Source: Isochrysis galbana
Taxonomy: Eukaryota > Haptophyta > Isochrysidales > Isochrysidaceae
Reading direction: 5' to 3'
DNA: 64,000 nucleotides
NCBI GenBank assembly: GCA_018136815.1
Contig: CM030932.1
Location: forward strand, 750,081 to 814,080
Position 1 is the stretch's first letter. Each line of letters opens with the position of its first letter. Below the pieces are notes generated by a model, which was not told the origin of the DNA, ran no database searches, and worked only from the letters and a program-made list of their open reading frames with translations. Shown piece after piece: positions 19,639-29,532 of the stretch. The position numbers were made by a program, and so were the translations under genes.

Positions 19639-20947
19639 GTCGACGCGTCAAGTGCGGCGTCCATTGATGTGACGTAACATTTGCTGCGTACTGCGGACGG
19701 CGGACTCTACTTTCCGCTTGCTATGACCACGCTCTTCTAGTGACTGTCGCTCAACCCCTCTCTCCATGAATTGTTATCCCCTTTCTCCATGTACCCTCCC
19801 CATCTTGGTCCAGGCTCTAGCTTCGAGACTAGCGGCTGCGTTGCTGCCCAACCTTTACACTGCTGTCTTCTCTTCATCAAGATGGAAGAAGGGAGGTTTG
19901 GACGCCAGTCTAGGCCTTCTCTTGAGGCTCTCCTCTACTAGCTAGTAGATAGATGGTGAGAGGTAAAGAAGAGATGACCAAGATGGGGGAGGGAGAGAGG
20001 ACGCATAATGGTAGCGACGACAATTACGGATGCACTGGCCGAAGCAAGAGTAGGTAAGATGAAGCCAAGAGTGCAAAATTGAGTCACTACGACATGAAAT
20101 TGTGCACAAGGGGGGGCTTGAATACAAGCTTGTGTTCATTGAACTTAAGATCTGGGCCCTTGAAGCATACAGCATACGTATGATAAAATTTTCTTGGCCT
20201 GCGGCGCGTATTCAACAACTAGAGTCATCCGTAAGTTGGAGCAGCCATCCATCAACATATTGTTATAATAGGTAATAGGGGCAAATGGTGCCCCCCTCCT
20301 CCTCACCGGGCACTAACTTCCCTCTGCCTCTGGGGGGGGGCGTCAGTCACTCTCATGCCCTACCTCCTTGCGCATGGGCTGAGCACTCAACACACTGACC
20401 CAAACCCCCAGTCTCACAAAGACCCAAACATCGAAGTAAAACCGTACCCTGCAGCCTATGCCGAGGCTGCTGCTCACTTTGCCACGGCAGAACAAACAGT
20501 TCATACAATAATGTAGTCAGCACTATACACGTATGCATGTATGTAAATAAATATTGAAGTGATCTTTCTCTCTCTCCCTCCCTCCCTCCCTCCCTCCCTC
20601 CCTCCCTCCCTCCCTCCCTCCCTCCCTCCCTCCCTCCCTCCCCCCCCCCCCCCCCCTGCCCCCCCCCCCGCCCCCCCCCCTCTCTCCCGCTCCGCTCACA
20701 CCCACTTTTTTGGATAGAGAAATAGAGAGAGGCTGCTCTCTTACCCGCTAACATCACTATAATTACTATAAGCAGAGCATAAGAGCATGCGCGGTAGTAC
20801 CGCGGTAGGTATACAGTCGGGGCCTGGGTGACGATGCGCACGTGCGTGCGCGCGCGCGCCGCGGCACAAAATTCAGCATTCAACATCATTCGTAGTACCT
20901 ATGGTGATTGGTCTGGCACACCTACAATAAGGTGACTACCTGTGTAC
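19639..20947. other. no gene recognised; (CCCT)n and poly-C block
   Basis: 3' flank of the preceding gene, then spacer. 20570-20690 is a (CCCT)n run merging into poly-C. The long minus-strand glycine/arginine/glutamate frame across it is a simple-repeat artefact. Confidence 0.6.
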
Positions 20948-20967
20948 TATGGATATGGAGGTACATA
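20948..20967 (+). repeat. Left copy of 20-bp direct flank repeat (target-site duplication)
   Basis: TATGGATATGGAGGTACATA, repeated exactly at 21962-21981. It brackets the LINE 3' fragment. Confidence 0.8.
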
Positions 20968-21961
20968 TCGTTCCTCGCTTTGAGGAAAACCAAAGCACAA
21001 AAATCCACACTAAGATGGGAGAAAAGGTTACCGGTCCTCTCGGGGAAGTGGAAACAAGTATCGCAACTGTACAAATATAACTTTTTAACACCTAGGGACT
21101 CCTATCTGCATTTTAAACATATTCTACATAGGAGAATAGCTACGGCGAACCGTTTTGCCGACGATCCGACATGCCGCTTTTGTGGCATAGCCCCCGAGAG
21201 TTCCACTCACTTGGCCTCATGTATCGCGACGGAGCCTGTCTTTGAATTCATAGAAGGACTTTTAGGGATTTGCCTTAAGCCGGGATCCGAAATACCCCAA
21301 CGTCTTTTCTGCTATCAGGTGGACAGACCGCACCCCTCCTCAGGATACTTAGGTATCTTGGCGTGGAGGTATATTCTAACCGACTTCTATAACATTCAGT
21401 ATGGCAACGCGGACGGCAGGTCCGTCAGGTCGATCTTAAGAGCGATCCTCACGAGATATCACCTGTTAGTAACGGCGAAAGTCGGTTTCTTTCAGAGGCT
21501 AAAAAAACAAAGGGAGAATATGGGGTTACACGCCCCGAGCAACAAACACATTAAGAGAATGATAAGCCCGCTGTACACGGTGGACAAGGATTTCAACATA
21601 GGAACGTCGGAGGACCTCTTGCAAGCGGCAAGGGGGCTAGACCTACGACACATCACCTAAAGCAGCTAAATCTCTGGGTAGGAATCACAGCAGTTACCAA
21701 AAAAGGAATCTAAATTATTTAAGGGAGAATAACCAAAGCTAACACCGAAAGCAAAGGACGAGCCACAGTCTCCCGCCCCCTTCTCTCCAACTCCTGGCCG
21801 AAGCAGCGCGCGCGGCCTCCCCGGAACCAGCTTCTCCGCCAACGAGGGAACTGGAGAAGGGGGAGGGGGTTGTTAGGGGTTAAGGTTGGGTAGTAGGGAG
21901 GTACACAAGCACACTGCCTCACGCCGCACACGTAGCGGGGTTTTTTAAGAAGATTTTTTTT
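20968..21961 (+). mobile_element. 5'-truncated LINE retrotransposon, 3' end with RT-associated zinc-binding domain
   Basis: The frame ending at 21660 carries about 230 element-derived residues. CRFCGIAPESSTHLASC, with LGILAWRYILTDFYN downstream, matches the layout of the zinc-binding domain found after reverse transcriptase in plant-type LINEs (zf-RVT). The catalytic RT part is absent, so the copy is dead. About 300 bp of 3' untranslated sequence follow, ending in GAAGATTTTTTTTT, which is a T-rich rather than A-rich tail on the coding strand. Perfect 20-bp direct repeats flank it. Upstream codons in the same open frame belong to the flanking DNA. Confidence 0.8.
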
Positions 21962-21981
21962 TATGGATATGGAGGTACATA
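21962..21981 (+). repeat. Right copy of 20-bp direct flank repeat
   Basis: Identical to 20948-20967. Confidence 0.8.
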
Positions 21982-22414
21982 GGTATTGACCCTACCTACC
22001 TATTCCTATGGCGTAACTCCGTAGGTACCTATGAGACAACTTAGACGCACATGGACCCCACCTAAGGAGCTGACGAACGCACCAAACCAAATGGGATTTG
22101 ACGATGCCCAGAGACTCCGCTTGAAGCTGTTAGGGAACTGGAGAGGGGGAGAAAAGGGGTAGCCGGTAGATAAGGACGGGTAGTATAGGGAGTAGCATCG
22201 CGCAGTACAAGTAGCGGAACTCGAAAATTTTGAAAAAAAAATCCATAATACCGCCGCGCGTACGCACACAGCTCGTACGGCGGAGACATATCTGCATACG
22301 ATCGACGTATTTGGGCTAGCGCCTCGCATATAAACGGCATATATTTTTAAGCATGTTTGGGCGCTTTTCCCTACATATTCCTGTCTACCCCTATGCTGAA
22401 CTCAAAATTGCTGC
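21982..22414. other. no gene; LINE 3'-UTR-like sequence
   Basis: Around 22130-22250 the order GGGAACTGGAGA(G)GGGGAG, GGGTAGTA, GTAGCGG and a final T/A run resembles 21840-21961, the tail of the LINE fragment. A second very short tail insertion is likely. Confidence 0.4.
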
Positions 22415-24058
22415 TTACGAGGAAACAAAACCCTCAGACACACGCCTGCGCATCGCGGCAATGAGAGATGCACGGTCAATTTGGGAGGCCTCCCAGCACC
22501 CAGCGCCACGTCGACGTTGAGTGGAGTGGCTGTTTGCTGCGGCCATCTCCGCCATATCATCATCAGTGAGCCCAGTAATGTCCGCGTCAACCAGCGCCTC
22601 CCACAGAGCACCCTTGAGGTAGTCGCGCATGGCTGAAGGCTCTTCCATTGGTGGCCGGCCCACGCGTCCTTTTCCAGCCGCGTGTCGGCAATGTGCCGCG
22701 CCACATTTGACGCATTGCGGGCACGCGTGTCGAGCGTATGTCTCAAAAAAACGCACCCAGCTTTCATCAGAGTTGTCAAACGCGGGCACGGCATCGTCTT
22801 TATGTATTGTACAGACATTGTGCAAAACCATGGACGCGTAGATGAGTCGAGCAGTGGTGTGGTGGTTGAGCCCGATGTCATGGATTAGGAACCTGTGATC
22901 AGCGGTTGGAGGGGGGAGAGGGGGGGGAGGAATCAGACATTTATCTACGCACAGAGCGGACAGCTTCTGTCCTGTGGTTGAGAGGTGATGTGCTCACCTG
23001 AACCGATTTTTCCATCGCCCAAACGTCTCTTCCACAAAGAAACGTGTGGAGGATTGACAGAAGTTGAACCAATACTCCTCCTCAGTGCTCGGGCTGCCGT
23101 ACGGATTCAACAGAAGGCCACCTGTGTCCTTAGCGCCACCATCTGCGGCAATCACACCACCTTCTCCCAACCAAGCCTCGCGATTTGCTTTCACCTTATT
23201 CAAAAGAGCACTTTCTGCGAGCACGGCACTGTCGCCACTTCGGCCCGGCTGCCCGACATCGGCGCCAACAAACAAATAGAAAGAATCCACAAAGGCCACC
23301 GCGAGAAGCGACGTCCAGCCCTTATAGTTGCGAAACTCCATCTTGCCCACCTCGTGGTCCGGAGTAAAAGGAATGTGAGTGCCATCAACCGCCATTGCCA
23401 CGTTTGGGATGCCACGACGCTTCTCAAACTCCTCTCTGACGCCGCGGATGTACTCGGGGGGCCGAGGAGTGTTGGGCATGTACGTGGGCTTGAGCACGTT
23501 GAGCACGCCCGCCACGAAGTCGTCGAGATAGCCCTTGACCGTTGTCGCACCCAAGCTGGCAGCGTCGCCCGCGACCTTGGGGACCACGCCGTGCGCGATG
23601 AGGTAGAGGCACACCGCCACCTTGAAGCGCCCACTCACTGCCAGCTCGGGGTTGCGGCACTGCGAGTCGACCAAGAAGCCTGCACTCGCCAGCGTGTTCG
23701 CGATGAGCTCGAACGTCGCCCTCGTCACCCTGAAGTTGGTCTTGTACGTGATCTCGTCGCCAGCCTCGAGGTAACCGTAGATGGTGGAGCCCCGCCAACC
23801 ACCGTCAGCCCGCTCCACATACCGCCGCCGTTTGCGGCCGCCAGGCTCTTGCGCGCCGGTGGGCTCGAGGGTGGCCGTGGACGCCAGCACAGCCGCTTGC
23901 GCCGCGAGCTGGACGATCGCGAGCCGCCGCGTGCGCCGCGACCACTCGCGATCACCCTGTGCTGCCACTGCCGCAGCCTCTGTCGCTCCTGCCGCCTCTC
24001 CACCGGCGCCCAGCATCGCCAGCGCAGCGACGACGGCGGCATGCCCGCGGCTGGGCAT
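22415..24058 (-). CDS. PIF/Harbinger-type DDE transposase (two exons)
   Basis: Exon 1 runs 24058-22998 and exon 2 runs 22892-22415, joined across a 105-nt GTGAGC...CACAG intron. The product is 512 residues. The ATG at 24058 is the first in frame; upstream only TTG is open. Catalytic residues are visible: D225 in VDGTHIPF, D306 in AADGGA and E343/E344 in FFVEETFGRWKNRF, spaced as in the Harbinger nuclease (DDE_Tnp_4). After the join, FLIHDIGLNHHTTARLIYAS and MVLHNVC complete the family's C-terminal helix block. A Cys/His cluster (CPQCVKCGAAHC) follows and may bind zinc. No Myb/SANT partner ORF or TIR was identified nearby. The frame is intact, so a recently active or domesticated copy is possible. 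Confidence 0.85.
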
Positions 24059-24398
24059 TTGAGCGCACCAGAGCGCCCGGCGGAGCGATCCAGGGCACCA
24101 AAATCTCGCGATAGGGGTTTCGTCGGCTCGCACCAAGATATCTCTAAAAAATTAGCTTATTGTTTTGGTCTTGCAAAGGGGGTAAGTCTCCCCTCCTTTT
24201 ACAGATAGTTTCGGCTCGCCTTCTCCCCCCCGCCCCGCGAACGCGCTCCTCTCTCTCTCTCTCTTCTCCTCCTTTCCCTAGTCCTCATTCTCTCTCCCAC
24301 CTCGAGCCGCCGGTCAGATAGTTTTCACATAACCGGTGCTCTTCTTCACAACAACAACAGCCTCTCTTCCGGCGGCGCGTAGCAGCGACCACCCTCTT

Positions 24399-24399
<1 letters not shown>

Positions 24400-24437
<38 letters not shown>
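24400..24437 (+). repeat. (CT)n microsatellite upstream of TPM-domain gene
   Basis: About 19 CT units, roughly 105 bp before the start codon, in a CT-rich leader that begins near 24240. Confidence 0.9.
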
Positions 24438-24439
<2 letters not shown>

Positions 24440-24541
24440 GCCCCTCTTCTCCCCTCACCTTCCCATTGTACGTAATTCAACGAAACAGTGGTGCCATTTA
24501 GCGGAAACGCCCCTTTCTCCCCCCACCCCCTTGCTTTCGCG

Positions 24542-25792
24542 ATGGCGTGCCGCCTGGCGCCTCTCCTCCTTCTCCTCCCCACCGCCTCGGCGTCCGAATG
24601 CGCGGCAGCAGAGACGTGCTCCTCTCTCTCGTTGCCGGCACGCCCCGCCGCCGGCCGTGCGCTCGTTGACCCCTTCTCTCTCCTCTCCCCCGCCGCTTCT
24701 ACCCTTATAAACGCCAATTTGACCCATTCGAATGCGACGACGAAACTCTCGGCCTATCTCGTTCTCCTGCCCGCTCTTCCGGCCGAGCTCGAGGGGAAAC
24801 CGCTCAAAGAAGCCGCACGTGCCATCGCCTACAGCTGGTTCCCCAAGCAGGCCGAGGCGGAGGGGCAGGCTTTCACTTCTTCGAACAGGCGTGCGCTCGA
24901 GAGGAGTTTAATACTACTGGTGGTCCTCTCTTCTGGAGAGGGCTCTGCGGCGCGTGCTGAGGTGTGGATGGGCTCCAAGGTGCGCAAGAAGCTGTCCGCC
25001 CAGCAGGCACGCAAAATCACGCGCCGGCTCGCCTCGATCGAAAAGACCAAGGGCATCGAGGCCGCGTGCGCCGCCGCTGCTGTTGACCTCCGCAAGCAGC
25101 TAGCAAAGGGGCGCGGGATCCTCGCCAACTTCCGCGCGGTGTTGATGCCCCTGCTACTGATCTTTGGAGTCTTCTATTTCTTCCTGAAGAACCAGCGCGC
25201 TACTATGCCCGGATTCGAGCATGAACTGCTCGCGAGGGGATGCGCGGGAATGGGAGAGGGGACGGTCGCCGGCCGACGCATTGGTGGTGCTGCCAACCGT
25301 GGCGGCGTGGCGTATGACCTGAACGCGGGCATGATGCGGCGCAGCGGAATGAGAAACCGCGCGGCCACCAGGCATGTGCCAGAACGTGGCACAGGCCCAC
25401 TCTACGGCCGCTCGGTCGCGAGTGATTCTGACGACGAGCCGCTGCCCTATCAGGCATGCACATCGGCGGGCCGTGACGGCGCCGACTCGTGCTCAAGCGC
25501 AAGCAGTGGCCCGGCTGATGGGCCCGTCGGATGCCAGGCTACACAGCAGGTGCCCACGAGGCCCGATGCCCCCGGCTACCCTAACCGCGCCCTTAGCGAC
25601 TGCGACGACGACAGCAATCGCTCATCGGACGGGGGTGCGGTGGCGCCTCTCTTCGGGCCCGAGGGCACCGAGCTTCCGTTGGGGCTTTCGGCTGCAGATA
25701 GCTGGGTGGATGTTGGCCGGCTCGACGGCAGCGTGGCCGTCGCGACCACCGCCACCGCACGCCATCAAGACTCGTCCGATGATAGTGCATGA
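24542..25792 (+). CDS. TPM-domain membrane protein
   Basis: 416 residues from ATG 24542; the frame extends upstream only through GTG. Residues 1-19 (ACRLAPLLLLLPTASAS) are a signal peptide. Residues about 53-187 match the TPM fold: KLSAYLVLLPALP, then an AIAYSWFPKQ helix, the SLILLVVLS strand, EVWMGSKVRKKLS, and a final helix with AAAVDLRKQL. This is the TLP18.3/Psb32/MOLO-1 family, which in plants acts in photosystem II repair and elsewhere in membrane assembly. One membrane helix follows (VLMPLLLIFGVFYFFL, residues about 200-215). The 200-residue tail is polar, serine/aspartate-rich and low in complexity. Topology would be lumenal or extracellular TPM with a cytosolic or stromal tail. No A|FAP motif is seen, so plastid location is uncertain. 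Confidence 0.72.
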   Translation: MACRLAPLLLLLPTASASECAAAETCSSLSLPARPAAGRALVDPFSLLSPAASTLINANLTHSNATTKLSAYLVLLPALPAELEGKPLKEAARAIAYSWFPKQAEAEGQAFTSSNRRALERSLILLVVLSSGEGSAARAEVWMGSKVRKKLSAQQARKITRRLASIEKTKGIEAACAAAAVDLRKQLAKGRGILANFRAVLMPLLLIFGVFYFFLKNQRATMPGFEHELLARGCAGMGEGTVAGRRIGGAANRGGVAYDLNAGMMRRSGMRNRAATRHVPERGTGPLYGRSVASDSDDEPLPYQACTSAGRDGADSCSSASSGPADGPVGCQATQQVPTRPDAPGYPNRALSDCDDDSNRSSDGGAVAPLFGPEGTELPLGLSAADSWVDVGRLDGSVAVATTATARHQDSSDDSA

Positions 25793-26769
25793 GCCGCCCA
25801 ACCCGTTGGGATGCGCACCCTCGGCCGAGCCGATCGGCAGTGAGGACAATGGGAGCGCGCATACTTCCAATGGTCGCTCTGTTGGGATATAGAGCGGCGC
25901 AAACGCTAGCAGCAAGCAGAAATGCCATCCGTGTGCCCTCGTGGGTGCCCGGGGATATTGCCTAGTTGGCATGCAGCGGGTGGATAGAATAGACTCCATG
26001 GTTGCGTCCGTCCGTGACGGGTCGGGAGAGTGACGCGCGTGTGGGTGGCAGGTGTTTGCTGTTGGCTGAAGAAGAAGAAGGGTGGAGCGCCGCACACGAA
26101 TCCCCTGCACATAACATTCGCATCCCTGCCTTGCATACACCCTACTACACGGCTAAGCCCCGCTCGCTGGTACTGCCAGCACGGCGCCGCCAACTCATCA
26201 CTGGCAAACCCCAGCGCAGTGCAATGCAGCTCGTATAGTATACGTATAGCAACGGTGCCATGCAAGCCCGGAGTCGACGGGCAGGACTTGAGCTTGAGCA
26301 CTGAGTGCACGTTCGTTGTTCAATGTGCCGTCGAACAAGCTAGCAAGGCGTAGTAAAGCGGAGCAGCGCGCGTGCGGCGCCTGGCAGTGTGAGCTTGTAG
26401 CGCGCTCGCGCTCGCGCTGCTCGAGGTTTTCGCCACTGGATGGCTTGTGCTTATGGTTGCATGGCCGATGGCCCCGTTAACCGTTGATGGCCTGGCTTCC
26501 AAGTGGTACACTTCTGCGGCTGCGCCGGCAGTTTTGCGAAGTCTAGGCTAGCAGCTTGCTTGCCTGCTGAGAGACTTCACTTGCTGCCTTTGCAGTCTAG
26601 AAGTGGAAAGCCTTATTTGCGATGGTTATTGTTGCGGCCCTCGTCCTCTCCACTCCACGCGCTCGCCCTCGTCATCCGGCCTTGCGCCGCCGCCAACGGT
26701 CGCTCCAACCCCGCCTCCTCCCTCGCCGCCTCCTTCGTTGCCTCCACCTCCCTCGCCCCCATTTGAACA
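25793..26769. other. no gene recognised
   Basis: 3' flank and spacer. A short plus-strand frame near 26603-26785 codes PTPPPPSPPPSLPPPPSPP but has no other feature. Confidence 0.4.
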
Positions 26770-26905
26770 CTTTGACGAATTGTGATGGCCCATAGGGCCT
26801 GAGGGCAATGAAGAAGGGGCCATGCCGGCGGCAGGCGCGGCGGAGGAGACGAGTTCGGAGGTGCTGACGGGCTGAGGCCCGTCAGCAGAGGAAGGCGGGC
26901 AGGCA
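26770..26905 (-). mobile_element. Retroelement-2 ORF1 internal fragment
   Basis: Near-identical to 56880-57015, in the same orientation. The minus frame reads CPPSSADGPQPVSTSE and later PSGPMGHHNSS, matching CPPSSADGLQPVSTSE at 56.9 kb. It is joined directly to the LINE fragment at 26906. Confidence 0.8.
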
Positions 26906-27580
26906 TCTCCACGTGGAGTAATATCCGGCGGCGTAAAGTCGATCTATCCTAGTGTGTGTTTGATGTCCGCATCTTGTGAATTGGGCCTTGAGGCCCGGAT
27001 TGACTAGCACGTGTACATCGGTGAGTCCGTGCGTGGCGAGCGCCCTCGCCAGGGCTTTACCTCCCGTGTTGGCGTAGGGGGCCGCTCCCGCGCTGGAACG
27101 GGTATCTCTATTTACGTTTTCTACACAGTTAAAGTCGCCCGCTAATACGGTGTGGGGAAGTATTTCCGCCGCCACGTGTAACACTTTGATTTCGTCCTTG
27201 CGTTTACTAGGCTGCGCGTTTAAGTATATAGAGGATAAGGATATTGTTTCATGTCCGATTTTAGCTTTAACCACTATCAGTCTCCCCGGGATAACTACCG
27301 ACCAAGAATCTACTACTACGTCGCTTCTGTCCTTTCTAATGGCTACCGCCACTCCGCTCCCGGGGTCACCCCTGGGTGCGGGAGATTGGAACCAGTCCCA
27401 ACCTAGGGACCGGGCCAGGTTGCGCACTCTTAGGTGCCAACCGTCGCTGTAGTAATGCAGTTCTTGCGCGTAAAGAATGTGGATTCCTCCCAATCTCGCT
27501 TGCGCTAGAGTAGATGCTAACTTGTGCTTAGCTCCATTCAAATTGTATGTTGCAATCTTAACTTCGTTACTACTCACCAT
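26882..27580 (-). pseudogene. LINE ORF2 N-terminus: apurinic-type endonuclease, 3'-truncated
   Basis: From the ATG at 27580, which overlaps the ORF1 stop by 11 nt (ATGGTGAGTAG). Motifs of the exonuclease-endonuclease-phosphatase fold are visible in order: IATYNLNGAK, ILYAQELHYY, GVAVAIRKD, LAGDFNCVEN, and RIDRLYA near the end. These carry the catalytic N, E, D and N residues of LINE APE domains that nick the target. The final SxH motif and the reverse transcriptase are absent. The last residues before the stop come from the joined retroelement-2 fragment. Confidence 0.85.
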
Positions 27581-29258
27581 GACGGTATAAGCAGCTGACA
27601 CCGTTTACACAGTATCCTGGATACGCTTTATTGGGTTTGAGATTGCATTTTACCATACAAATTTGCTTGCCCGTCTTGGGATCTTTCGCCCAACATCCTG
27701 GGATGTCGTGGTCAGATGAGCATTGAACGACTTGCCGCCCTTTCAGGCGGTTGTTTTTGCATTCGCCGGCCATGAAACGACGGCATGGTGCCGCCGCCTC
27801 GAGCCCCATCATGGCTCGAAACTCCATGGCGTTGCTTGCTGCACGTTGCTTCTTGCGTTGTTCCGCTTTCGCCTTGTCTTGCTCGCAAGTACATTGGCGG
27901 AAGCTCACTTGGTTCTTACGCAAAAACGATATGGCCCATGGTTTGTCATAGCCTTTGCAGCCTCCCGGGGTGCCGTGTATAGCAATCTCACCCTCAGGGG
28001 TTACGCATTCGACCGAAGAGCGGACCGCGTAGTCCAAATTGAAATTCTCCCCGTCGTCGAGGGTCACGTGGATGTTCCTAGGGAAGCGATGCCCTAGGGC
28101 GGATGTATCTGTGTAGACATAGAAGTGCCAAATCGGGCGTTTGCCCGATTCTACTTTGGTGATCCCCTCTAGGGTGGTCTTGGCGCGCTGTTGATTGCCC
28201 CGGAGCACGTGGAAACCTTCACGCTCTAGCGCACTAGCCAGGTGTCGAGTCTTAGTCTTGTATGCTTTGACCGGGTCAAAGATACGCAAGACGATGTATG
28301 TGGCTACCTCCTTTAGGGAGGATCGGATCGCGCTTGACTTGCGGGGAGCTGAGTCGGCTAACGCCCCATAGGTGATCGCGAATTCGTGTGCGACGCCCGA
28401 TAGGGTAGCCTGAATTTTGTCGCCGTATGCGGCTTTGAACTGATCGTGTGCGTCGTCATCGACATAAAAATCCAAGGCCCCTTGCGACCTTTGTCCATCC
28501 CATCCGGGGTGGCGTCCAAGCCCTCGAGCTTGGAAAGAAGGAACTTCATGTAGGTCGCCATGTCCTCGCTCTTGATGTCCTTCTTGTCGTCGGCTAGCTG
28601 CGCTAGCTGAATGTAGAAGGGAGTGTCCTCCGGCTCTTCTTCCTCATCTTGATCATGAGGGGGAGAGGCAAATTGCGTTGCAATGGGAGGATTCGGTTTT
28701 GGGTCCGACTGCGGGTCCGCCCGCTTGCGCGAGGGTAGCGTGGGTTGTTGGGTGGGTTGAGGTGGGGCTTGCTGCTTCTGTGTTGGCTGCTGTGCCATGG
28801 GTCCAGCCGCTTCGGCGTACGATTTCTGTTTAGTGTTCTTTGAGATGTTGGAGGCCGAAAAGGCCCCCAAGATTGATTGTTGTGTGAAGTGCCCGCCCAC
28901 GAGGGGTGCACTGATGGTAGGAGTTGCCACCATGGGGGTGACAGCAGTGCTGTCACCCACCATGGGGAGTCCTTGTTGGGGTGGCAGGGCGGCAGTGGCA
29001 GGAGGCAGGGTCAGAGACTGGCCCTGCTGGTCTGCAGGGAACAGGACTCTGCCTGTTCCCTGCCTCTGGTGGTGTTGGGGAGGCGAGGGCGGGAGGATCA
29101 TGTCGACGTCGCTGTCTGTGAGGGGGGCAGCCTGCGAGCGCTTCGGCTCCGGCGGCTTGGGGCGGCCCCGGTGGGGCGTCGTGGCGGCGGGGGGCTGGGA
29201 GGTGGGAGCGGTCGGCGCGCGCTCCATCGCTGAAACTATAACGATAGTTTTTCATCAC
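26906..29258 (-). mobile_element. LINE retrotransposon, 5' half (3' part missing)
   Basis: Reading on the minus strand: a short leader with the end motif CGTTATAGTTTCAGCG before the ATG, ORF1 (29227-27570, frameshifted) and the start of ORF2 with the APE endonuclease (from 27580). The element breaks off within ORF2 before reverse transcriptase. The same 5' end begins copies at 41426 (plus) and 63060 (minus). Confidence 0.85.
27570..29227 (-). pseudogene. LINE ORF1 (proline-rich N-terminus, cysteine-rich C-terminus), frameshifted
   Basis: About 550 residues in two overlapping frames. The first starts at ATG 29227 (MERAPTAP) and is low-complexity, rich in proline, glutamine and threonine, ending with an acidic KSEDMATYMKFLLSKLEGLD helix. 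Near 28485 the frame slips after GMDKGRKG and continues as LDFYVDDDAHDQFKAAYGDK. The second part ends in a Cys/His-rich region (CRRFMAGECK...CSSDHD...CMVKCNL...CVNGVSCLYRH) that could form CCCH or knuckle-type zinc fingers for nucleic-acid binding. Only the slip near 28485 disrupts it, so either this copy has a one-base lesion or the family uses frameshifting; the former is simpler. Confidence 0.75.
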
Positions 29259-29532
29259 AGGCTAGCTACATAGCTACATGTTCACATATTGCACATCACA
29301 AGTACCCTGTATGCGACAGCTATACGGGTCCTATGGGTTCCACGCGATGGGCATGCGGAGCTAGGTCATAGCCGCAATTGCGGGCATCGATGGCGCAGTA
29401 GCCGGCGGCATGTTGGGCCATGCAGCGCATGCGCGGTAGTTAGTACCAGGCGGCGATAGCTCACGTGAGCCATCGCTGGAGTGCGCGCCACCTTTGTGCG
29501 TGGCCAACCGAAGGCATTGCCTGTCTACGCCA
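29259..29532. other. spacer
   Basis: Spacer between the LINE 5' end and the 3' end of the transporter gene. No supported gene. Confidence 0.4.

Noticed and set aside
20353-20889. 178-residue minus frame with GGREGGREGG
   Set aside because: Translation of the (CCCT)n/poly-C block.
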